Below, one piece after another: positions 15,805 to 24,400 of a stretch of 64,000 bases of DNA. The number at the start of each line of letters is the position of its first letter. The first letter of the stretch is position 1. Source of the DNA: Tunicatimonas pelagia. Its GTDB lineage: Bacteria; Bacteroidota; Bacteroidia; Cytophagales; Cyclobacteriaceae. The notes under the pieces are model-generated. The model worked only from the letters and a program-made list of their open reading frames with translations. It was not told where the DNA came from and did no database searches. The stretch covers positions 2,976,001 to 3,040,000 of the forward strand of contig NZ_CP120683.1 in assembly GCF_030506325.1 (NCBI RefSeq), written 5' to 3'. The translations under genes and the position numbers were made by a program.

Positions 15805-18800
15805 ATGATAACCTTTCAAAAGAAATTTACCGATGGTGTCTTCGGTATATTAGGTGCTGCCATAATAGCCGTTGGGCTGGGTGGCTGCTCTAATTCCAAC
15901 ACTTCTGGCCTATCGGTAGAAAAAGATTCCCACATTGTTCTTATTGGTAATAACTTAGCCTCCCGAATGATGCACTTTGGTCACTTTGAGACCGAGATGC
16001 AATTGCGCTATCCCGAACATAGTTTGTTCATTCGTAATATGGCTGATCCGGGGAATACACCCGGGTTTCGTCCCCATTCTAGCCGAAACTCGCCTTGGGC
16101 CTTTCCTGGAGCGGAAAAGTTTCAGGACGAACTAGCCAACGATTCCGGGAGTGAAGGGCATTACCCAACCCCCGACGAATGGCTGACTAGTTTGGAAGCC
16201 GATATTATCCTAGCGTTTTTTGGGTACAATGAATCCTTTGAGGGTGAAGAAGGGCTAGAAAATTTCCGGGCTGAACTAGATGCTTTTATTGACCATACGC
16301 TCAGTCAGAACTACAACGGCGACTCATCGCAGGCGGTACAATTAGCAATTGTGTCACCCATCGCTTTTGAAAACCTGTCCGACCAGTATGATCTGCCCGA
16401 CGGAACAAAGGAGAACGCGAACTTGGCTATGTATACCCAAGCCATGCAGGAAGTAGCGTCAGAAAATGGGGTACACTTTGTAGATGCTTACAACCCCACC
16501 AAAGGTTGGTTTAGTGAGGCCGAAGCTGCCCTAACGATTGACGGTTTTCAACTGACCGATGACGGCTACCGTCAGTTCGCTGACTTACTGGCCGATAAAG
16601 TATTTGGTGAGAAAGAGGCAGGGGCCGAAGAGCACCGGGCCTTAGTACACGAGGCGGTGATGGAGAAGAACTGGATGTGGCACAACGACTACAAAATACC
16701 GAACGGCGTACACGTATACGGTCGTCGTTACGAACCCTTTGGCCCCGATAATTATCCGGCTGAGATCAAGAAGCTTGGGGAGATGGCCGCTATTCGGGAC
16801 GAGGCTATTTGGCAAGCTACCCAAGGGGAAGAAATGGATTTAGCCGCTGCTGATGCCCAAACGAGTCCGCTACCTCCGGTAGAATCTAATTATAAATCGG
16901 AAGAAGCTAGCGGTAGCGATGAGTACCTCTACGGACAGGATGCCTTAGATAAATTCACGATGGCCCCCGGTTATAAAATTGAGCTGTTTGCCTCTGAGCA
17001 GGAGTTTGAAGATTTGGCAAATCCGGTACAGCTATCATTTGATAATCAAGGAAGGCTTTGGGTAGCTACCATGCCGAGCTATCCGCATTACAAACCCGGC
17101 GATGGTAAACCCAATGATAAAATCATCATTCTGGAAGATACCGATGGTGACGGCAAAGCCGATAAGCAAACAACCTTTGCCGATGGCTTACACCTGCCCG
17201 TGGGCTTTGAGATTGCCCCCGAAGGAGTGTACGTTTCGCAACCACAAGACTTACTGTTGTTCAAAGATACTGACGGCGATGACCAAGCCGATGTGCGCGA
17301 AGTCTTGCTCAGCGGTTTCGACGATCATGATACCCACCACATGCACAGTGCGTATACGGGAGACCCCTCAGGAGCTATTTACATGGGTGAAGGAGTGTTC
17401 TTGCATACGAATGTAGAAACCCCCTACGGTCCGCTGCGGGCTACCAACGGTGGATTTTACCGCTACAATCCGCAACGGCGACGGTTGGAGCGCGTAGCGC
17501 AATTGCCTATCCCTAACCCTTGGGGCATTGCTTTTGATGAATGGGGGCAAGATTTTTACGCAGATACATCAGGGCCAGACGTACACTGGATGATGCCGGG
17601 TGAGGTGAATCCCCGCTACGGAGTAGCCACGGCTGAATCCCGCAACCTGATTGAAGATGCCCATCGGGTGCGGCCTACCTCGGGGCTAGAGTTTGTTTCC
17701 AGTCGTCACTTTCCCGAAGAGGTGCAGGGCGATTTGCTGATTAACAATACCATCGGGTTTTTAGGAACCAAGCAGCATAGCATGGTAGATGATGGTACCG
17801 GGTTCGAGAGTCGGCATCGGCACGATTTGGTGCAAAGCTCTGATCCTAACTTTCGCCCGGTGGATATGGAATTTGCGGCCGACGGCTCACTTTATCTGGT
17901 AGATTGGCATAATATGCTGGTGGGGCATATGCAGCATAACGCTCGTGACCCTTACCGCGACCACGTACACGGACGCATCTACCGTATCACCTATCCTGAC
18001 CGTCCGCTGGTGGAATCGGCTGAAATTGCCGAAGCCAGTATGGATCAACTGCTAGAAAATCTGAAACTTCCCGAATATCGTACCCGCTACCGCACCCGCC
18101 GTGAACTGCGAGGACGCAACTCACCCGAACTGCCTTCTAAACTGAAAGGTTGGGTAGAAGGCTTAGATGAGAGCGATGCTCATTACGAACACCACTTACT
18201 AGAAGCCCTTTGGGTAAGCTGGGGACTTAATCAGGTGAATCAGGATTTACTACGCCGACTACTTAAAGCGGAAGACTATCGGGTTCGATCAGCAGCTACT
18301 CGGGTACTACGCTACACCGGGCATCAGGTAGAAGACCAAGCTGATCTACTGATGCAGATGGCGCAGGACGAGCACGGTCGGGTTCGCTTAGAAGCTATCG
18401 TAGCAGCCTCCTGGCTGGATAAAGAGCAAGGACTGCCCATTGTAGAAGTTGCGGGTGAAAAACCGATAGACGAGTGGATGCAGACTACCTACGAAACAGC
18501 ACTAGCCCACCTGAACGGACGCTCTATGCAGGAAGAAAAAGACGAGTCTATTTCTACCCAACTGGCCGGAGCCGAACGAGAGCTATTTATTAAAGGTAAG
18601 GAGATTTACAATGAGGAAGGCTACTGCGGAACCTGTCATCAACCCGATGGGGGTGGATTGAGTGCTTCGCAGTTTCCTCCGTTGGCGGGAACGCAGTGGG
18701 TGTTAGGTAACGAAGAACGTTTAATTAAGCTAACCCTTCACGGACTGATGGGACCAATTGAAGTATTAGGGAAAGAGTATCCGGGACAGGTACCGATGAC

Positions 18801-18987
18801 CCAATTTGGCGGACTACTGAATGATGAGGAACTGGCATCGGTGCTCACCTACGTGCGAAATTCGTTTGGTAATGAAGCTTCGGCTATTTCACCAGAGAAA
18901 GTGAAGGAAGTACGCGCTGCTACCGCCGATAAAACTGGATTCTATTCGCCCAAGGAATTACTAGAAGAACATCCACTTGAGAATTAG
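15805..18987 (+). CDS. SGNH / PVC-type propeller / HEAT / cytochrome c lipoprotein
   Basis: This 1060-residue lipoprotein (signal ending LGGC, Cys 28) has several domains. An SGNH-hydrolase-like region (about 40-265) shows block motifs GYNESF and DGFQLTDDGY, though the GDSL block is degenerate (GNNLASR). A membrane-bound-dehydrogenase-type beta-propeller (about 375-745) contains YKIELFASEQEF, GRLWVATMPSYP, LEDTDGDGKAD and GDLLINNTIG. HEAT-like helical repeats follow (about 770-900). A C-terminal cytochrome c domain has heme-binding CGTCH (C941-H945) and a candidate distal Met in GQVPMTQFGG. Proteins of this type (TIGR02604/PVC-type) are exported, heme-bound and common in Planctomycetes and Cytophagales, where they are linked to sugar catabolism. 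The exact oxidation reaction is unknown. A ThuA lipoprotein gene follows on the same strand. Confidence 0.85.
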   Translation: MITFQKKFTDGVFGILGAAIIAVGLGGCSNSNTSGLSVEKDSHIVLIGNNLASRMMHFGHFETEMQLRYPEHSLFIRNMADPGNTPGFRPHSSRNSPWAFPGAEKFQDELANDSGSEGHYPTPDEWLTSLEADIILAFFGYNESFEGEEGLENFRAELDAFIDHTLSQNYNGDSSQAVQLAIVSPIAFENLSDQYDLPDGTKENANLAMYTQAMQEVASENGVHFVDAYNPTKGWFSEAEAALTIDGFQLTDDGYRQFADLLADKVFGEKEAGAEEHRALVHEAVMEKNWMWHNDYKIPNGVHVYGRRYEPFGPDNYPAEIKKLGEMAAIRDEAIWQATQGEEMDLAAADAQTSPLPPVESNYKSEEASGSDEYLYGQDALDKFTMAPGYKIELFASEQEFEDLANPVQLSFDNQGRLWVATMPSYPHYKPGDGKPNDKIIILEDTDGDGKADKQTTFADGLHLPVGFEIAPEGVYVSQPQDLLLFKDTDGDDQADVREVLLSGFDDHDTHHMHSAYTGDPSGAIYMGEGVFLHTNVETPYGPLRATNGGFYRYNPQRRRLERVAQLPIPNPWGIAFDEWGQDFYADTSGPDVHWMMPGEVNPRYGVATAESRNLIEDAHRVRPTSGLEFVSSRHFPEEVQGDLLINNTIGFLGTKQHSMVDDGTGFESRHRHDLVQSSDPNFRPVDMEFAADGSLYLVDWHNMLVGHMQHNARDPYRDHVHGRIYRITYPDRPLVESAEIAEASMDQLLENLKLPEYRTRYRTRRELRGRNSPELPSKLKGWVEGLDESDAHYEHHLLEALWVSWGLNQVNQDLLRRLLKAEDYRVRSAATRVLRYTGHQVEDQADLLMQMAQDEHGRVRLEAIVAASWLDKEQGLPIVEVAGEKPIDEWMQTTYETALAHLNGRSMQEEKDESISTQLAGAERELFIKGKEIYNEEGYCGTCHQPDGGGLSASQFPPLAGTQWVLGNEERLIKLTLHGLMGPIEVLGKEYPGQVPMTQFGGLLNDEELASVLTYVRNSFGNEASAISPEKVKEVRAATADKTGFYSPKELLEEHPLEN

Positions 18988-19170
18988 ATTTACATACGCA
19001 AATCCCCCTTACCCCCTTTACGAAAGGGAGAAAATGCTAACAAGTAAGGATGATTTATATTCTTACTTGAGACTTCAATCAGAACATCCCCCTTGCTGAA
19101 GCCGACGTGGCGCGGAGGATTAACCCTTGTAAACTTCAATAATAAATATCAACTCACAATAATTGAAAAT
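18988..19170. repeat. Intergenic region with C-rich and dispersed repeat fragments
   Basis: The 183-bp gap contains AATCCCCCTTACCCCCTTTA followed by CGAAAGGG, and again CATCCCCCTTGCTGAAG. It also holds the 11-mer CGTGGCGCGGA (19106-19116), which recurs at 10408-10418. These look like remnants of dispersed intergenic repeats. No gene is supported here; the frame that enters it from the ThuA gene lacks a signal-compatible start. Confidence 0.4.
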
Positions 19171-20100
19171 ATGCCTTACCTATCATCCACCAAAAACCCA
19201 ATTCTATTTTGTTTCATAATCGCCACTTTTCTCTATAGTTGCGGATCATCCTCTAGCAGTAGCGAAAGCGAAGAAGCTACCAGCCAGACTGGAGTAGCTA
19301 GCGAAGCGGAAGAGGAACAGCCAACGGTAGTCTTTGTTACCGGAGATCATGAGTATAGTAGTGAAGGTACCATGCCTAAACTAGCGGCCGAGCTAGAAAA
19401 GAACTATGGGCTAAAAACGATCGTACTCAAATCTGCTCCCGACTATAATGCTGAGGAAAATATTCCAGGATTAGAAGCTTTGCAGGAAGCTGATATGGCG
19501 GTATTCTTCTTGCGCTGGCGGCGGTTACCTTCCGATCAGGTAAAGCATATTGAAGATTATCTAAAAACTGGAAAGCCTCTGATTGGTTTCCGCACATCTA
19601 CCCACGCCTTCAATTATCCCGAAGGGCACGAACTGGAAAATTGGAATGCCTTTGGTGAATTTGCCCTCAATGCGCCTCCCGGCTGGGGTGGCGACCACAA
19701 CCATACCCACTACGGTCATGAGTCTACCACCGAAGTGAGTGTGATTGAAGAGGCAGGTGACCGGGAAATTCTTACCGGAGTGAATGATACGTTTGATGCT
19801 GCTTCCTGGCTTTACACTACACTTCCCGATTACCCCACCGAAGATTCAGAATGGCTACTGATGGGGAGCGCAGTCAATCCTGATAAGGAAGCTATTGACC
19901 ACCCGGTAGCCTGGACGGGTACGAACTCTTTCGGTAGTAAAGTATTTACTACTACCCTAGGTCACCCGCAGGACTTTGACCGAGAACCGTTTCAGCGTTT
20001 AGTTATTAATGCCGTTCATTGGGCGCTAGATATGCCTATTCCCGAAGAGTGGGCCGGCCCCATGGAAATGAACGTGGCCTATCATGGGATAGAGAATTAA
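19171..20100 (+). CDS. ThuA-domain lipoprotein
   Basis: The 309-residue protein begins MPYLSSTKNPIL with a hydrophobic stretch and the lipobox LYSC; this ATG was chosen over an upstream in-frame ATG at 19093 because it gives a proper signal peptide. A Ser-rich linker leads to a ThuA-like (glutamine amidotransferase-like) domain: VVFVTGDHEYSSEGTMP, MAVFFLRWRRLP, KPLIGFRTSTHAF and VFTTTLGHPQDFDREPFQ. ThuA proteins are implicated in sugar metabolism (trehalose/3-keto-sugars), but their reaction is still uncertain. The neighbouring SGNH/cytochrome c protein is a frequent partner type, so both probably act together on sugars outside the cytoplasm. Confidence 0.85.
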   Translation: MPYLSSTKNPILFCFIIATFLYSCGSSSSSSESEEATSQTGVASEAEEEQPTVVFVTGDHEYSSEGTMPKLAAELEKNYGLKTIVLKSAPDYNAEENIPGLEALQEADMAVFFLRWRRLPSDQVKHIEDYLKTGKPLIGFRTSTHAFNYPEGHELENWNAFGEFALNAPPGWGGDHNHTHYGHESTTEVSVIEEAGDREILTGVNDTFDAASWLYTTLPDYPTEDSEWLLMGSAVNPDKEAIDHPVAWTGTNSFGSKVFTTTLGHPQDFDREPFQRLVINAVHWALDMPIPEEWAGPMEMNVAYHGIEN

Positions 20101-20194
20101 TGTAAAAATAACATTTAGTTCTTAAGAAGGTATCATCTGTAATAGTCCGCTTCAAACGAGCAAGTGCTGCATAGAAGCCGTATTCCGGAGGTGC

Positions 20195-21433
20195 CTAAAT
20201 TAGTTTATTGATGGCTTCGGTTATCGCTTCGTCGGTAGAATCACCGCTGTATCCTCCAAATACCTCTTGGATAATACGGTTTTGGTCTAAAATAAAGAAT
20301 ATGGGCGTAGCTTGAATATTATAGTTACTATTGACTTCTTTCTCGGACATTAAGAGTTTGTAGTCCAACCCCGTTCGTTTTCGGTAAGAAGATAAGACGT
20401 TCGTATTGCTGGTGTAACTTTCTACAGCTACCAAATCAAAGTCTTCCTCACTGTATTCTGAGGCTAGTTTATTTAGAAAGGAAATAGATGCACGACAGGG
20501 GCCACAGTTCACACTGGTAAATTGAACGAGTACAACTTTACTTTTTAACTCATTCAAGCTTATTTTTTCTTTATGCTCATCGGTCAGTAACCAATCAGGA
20601 GCCTTTTTACCCAATAGCTCGTGGGGACTGGCTACTTTTCTTTTTTTTCCGTATTGCCTGATTTCGTAACCTCCTGGAAAGTATGATGCGGCTACAATAT
20701 CCTCCAACTCAACGCTATTAAAGCGAGAGTTAAACACGCTATTTACTGAAATATTATGATCCATTTCTCGCCGATACTTATAAGGTAAATTGGTAGACTT
20801 GTTAATCCATAGTTCATACCGGGATGTTGGATCTGTATAACCGTAGGGAGGTTCTGGCATATGGTATGCCTGTCCAAAAAACTCTACCTTCTGCTCTTCG
20901 TATATCGTTAATTTTACGTAGATGGAGTCTTTTAAATCGTCGAGATCGAGGGTAATACTATCTTTGGTATTTAAGATATACTCAATTATGTCTTGGGTGT
21001 AGTTATAAAATGGAACACTAACTGGTCGGAAAGGCAGTTTTCTTACATTGAAGCTGTCGATCATTATTCCCTGCTTGTCTTCGTAAACGGAAGCACGCAT
21101 TTTGCCATCGTAGGCAAATCTTAATTGGGTGGTGTCGGCCGAGTCTAGCGTTACCCATTTAACCCCCAAAGTAGTATCCGCCGGATTGTCGTAAGTTTTG
21201 AAGTAGCTATAGTGAACAAAGGAGGGTACGGTGTCTCCGGGAGACCAAGCTTCACCTCGGGAGTAAAAAGTAGCTGATTTTATCTCGTCAAGATTTAAAA
21301 GAACTTCTTTCAAGTACTGATTAGGGTTGCTTGATTCAGGATTAGAACAAGAAGCTAAGAACAAGATACAGCTCAGTGAAAAGGTAAGAGGTCGGCAGTT
21401 CATAGCTCTATTTTTCTGTTTGTATTCACTCAT
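20195..21433 (-). CDS. Thioredoxin-like (TlpA/AhpC-type) lipoprotein
   Basis: The 412-residue protein has a lipoprotein signal (CILFLASC) and a long N-terminal domain of unknown fold, then a C-terminal thioredoxin domain (about 270-412). That domain carries the redox motif CGPC in QFTSVNCGPCRASISFL and the cis-Pro strand IQATPIFFILDQN. It should act as a membrane-tethered thiol-disulfide oxidoreductase, as many Bacteroidota TlpA-like proteins do. An alternative start, M11 (21403), also gives a good lipoprotein signal. It lies just downstream of the large M56 gene on the same strand (32 bp), so it may be co-transcribed with that stress-response module. Confidence 0.85.
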   Translation of the reverse strand: MSEYKQKNRAMNCRPLTFSLSCILFLASCSNPESSNPNQYLKEVLLNLDEIKSATFYSRGEAWSPGDTVPSFVHYSYFKTYDNPADTTLGVKWVTLDSADTTQLRFAYDGKMRASVYEDKQGIMIDSFNVRKLPFRPVSVPFYNYTQDIIEYILNTKDSITLDLDDLKDSIYVKLTIYEEQKVEFFGQAYHMPEPPYGYTDPTSRYELWINKSTNLPYKYRREMDHNISVNSVFNSRFNSVELEDIVAASYFPGGYEIRQYGKKRKVASPHELLGKKAPDWLLTDEHKEKISLNELKSKVVLVQFTSVNCGPCRASISFLNKLASEYSEEDFDLVAVESYTSNTNVLSSYRKRTGLDYKLLMSEKEVNSNYNIQATPIFFILDQNRIIQEVFGGYSGDSTDEAITEAINKLI

Positions 21434-21465
21434 TAAATTCAGTAAGCCTTTAGGTTATTGCAATT

Positions 21466-24400
21466 TCACTTCAGAATAATCCGTCGCGTAATTGAGAAGT
21501 TGTCAACGCTAATTTGTAGCAGATACGCATTAGCTGGAAAGCGGGCGGTAGGAATAGTTACTTCTTTACGTCCAGCATCAGGATAATGATACTCTACTGA
21601 ATGTAGCACATTGCCATCTTGATCTCGTAGTTCAAATTCTACTGAACCCGCTTCTTCTAGCATAATTTTTACATTGATCTCGTCATCTGCTGGATTGGGC
21701 GAAACAATAAGTTGTTTGTTGAAGGTAGGAGCCTTATCGGGTATTTCCTCCTTTCTTAGGTGTAGCGTCCAGGCCATAGGAATTGACTGGATTAAGCGGC
21801 GATCTGGCAGCACAATCGAATTATAACCCGGATAGGAATACTCGACCGTTGCTACATCTTCGGGTAAAGTTACCTTATACTCGCCTCGCTCATTGGTACG
21901 GGTTAGCAAAACTTTTTTTCCGTGGCGTAGTCCGCTGATTTTAGCCCCAGCTAGTGGTTCTCCACTTCCTGTAGCAACTAGTTTACCCCGAACAGTGCGG
22001 CCTACTAAGTGCTGCTCAAAGTCATCAGTAACTATTCTAACTAGCTTAGTGTAACCCTGCTCACGATACTCTGGCGGAATACTCATCCAGCGGTCATATC
22101 CTGTAAAGGTTTGAGTAGATGTTATGTCTAAGTTTAAAGCCTCGACATCATCAAAGGAGTGAATGTCGCTGCGAATATTACCGTCAACAATAAATAACTC
22201 CTTCTCCAGATTAGTTTTTTCAAGCAAGTAGGGAGTATCCTTTTGATGATTTTCCGGCTTTATGAACCCAATATTTCCAATCTTACTATCTTTAATTTCC
22301 GCCTCAATCCTCCCCTTAGGATAGTCAGAATGAGTAAACCCAAGGAAGATTTTTTGGGTAGTCGCGGGTAACTGAATCTGATAATATCCTTCTTCGTCTG
22401 TTTCGGCAGTAGAACTATTATCTGCTTTTACCTTTACTCCAGCGATGCCTTTCTTAGTCTCAACTTCTACAATTCTCCCTTCTATAGTTTTGAAAGCGGT
22501 TGGATTCTTGGTAGTGATTAAAACGGCTCCGCCAACGGCCTCTTCACCGTAGCGTTTTTGAGCTTCAAGACTTTTTATTGTTTTAATAGATTTAATGTCT
22601 TTAGGAGATAAGTTACTAGGGAAATCTTCTTCAGGATAGATTATCCCATCAATAACGAGTATTGGTGGTTGCTCAGTCGGATCAAGTAGATGAAAGTTAG
22701 AAAGGTCAACAGAGTCGGTTTCCTCAGCACCCTCCTCTAACATAAATGCATCTTTAGTAGTCACATAAACCACCTGATCTTTCCCTTCTATCGGCAATCC
22801 CTTAAACTGATCGACCCGATTGTCTTTCACCTTTACCGTTTCTACCGAAAGTACTTGGGTTTGGTCAAATTTCAGCATTTCCTGAATACTTTTCACTTCA
22901 CCATCTACTACGTACAGCGACTTAGGCATAATCTGCGGAAAGTCGCGCTGAAGTTTGAGCATCCGATTAGATGTTCCCGGTTTCATAGTTATCTGAATGG
23001 GTTCGGTTGAGTTAACTACCAGTTCTTGAGCCGCAAAACCAATCTTTTCAAACAGCAAAGTAGCCGATTTAATATCTGGTATATAGGCTTCAAACTGGCC
23101 TTGCTCGTCGGTTACAACCGTTTTACTAGAGGTAGCAACCTGTACTCCGGCTAGTGGTTTACCCGTCGCTTCTTCTACCACCTGTCCTTTCAAAGGACGA
23201 AGATTAGAAGCTCTTTTGGTGGTAATCAAAATCACTCCGTTTCTTCCTCGGTTTCCGTAAAGTGCGGTTGCAGTTCGATCTTTTAACACGTCAATAGTAA
23301 GAATATCGTCAGGGTCGAGGGAAGGTAGACGATCATTGGTATCCGATTGGTCAAAAGCATCTACGTTAGATCCGAATTGAGGAATACCATCAATTACATA
23401 CAAAGGTGCTTTTGAACTATCAATTTGTACTCTAGCATCCAATACTATTTTTACCGGATCATCAGAAGTACTCGAGGAAACTTTTTCTTGTGAAGCTACC
23501 GATTGCTTTGTCCCGAATAGGCTAAGATTTATGGACTTTTCTATATTGGCGTTTACTTCAATTTCTTGAGTATCATAATCAGAATGGGCAAACTCAAAAA
23601 CCGTGTTTGTAGTATGAATCGGAAGATGAATCTTGTAGTAACCTTTAGCATCAGTCACCGCGGTAGGACCGTCTGAAGCTCTTATAGTTGCGCCTTCAAT
23701 GCCTTGATTAGCATAAGCATCCATCACTCGCCCTCGAATAACCCTGGTTAGCGTATCTATCTGCCCATCTTGCTGTAATGAATTAATTGCTTTCTCCAAT
23801 GTATTAATTTCTTGTTGTATGGCTTTCCTATCTTTCTCCAAGGTAGTTTCATCCATTCGCTGCTTGAGGCGTTTCTGAATTTCCTGATACCTTCGGATAC
23901 GGCGTTGGGGATTCTGAGCAATCAGATGGAAAAACTCCCGCCCATTGATTTCTAGCTCACTAGTAGTTTCATCAGGCCAGTGAACAATTAGCGTTCCTTC
24001 GGCAGAAGCGGGCACTCGAAATTTGCCAACTTCGTCGGTTATTGCTTGCTCAATACCTTTCTTTACTTCTACCCTAATTCCCGGCACGGGTTGAACTTTC
24101 CCCTCCTCCTGAGTAGTAATCTGACCGCTAACAACAAATGGCTGTTGCTTGTCAGCAGCTTTATATTCTCGGGAAAAAGCGCGTACTACGGCTGAGTAGC
24201 TTCGGTCAGCTAAATTCTGTAGTGGCGCAGGTAAGGGATCGTAGTACACCTCAAATCGGCGGACGGTATTAAGTTTAATACTGTTCGGATCATCTACCAT
24301 ATTTCCATCCAACAAATACAGAGTGGATTGTTGAAAGAAGGTTTTGGGGTCAGTCTTCTTCTGACTGAAATCACTGTGACCAATTAGGTAATTACCTTTA

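Noticed and set aside
15663-15893. Short reading frame before the SGNH/cytochrome c gene
   Set aside because: It overlaps the real gene start in another frame and the translation looks random (Cys/Trp-rich tail).
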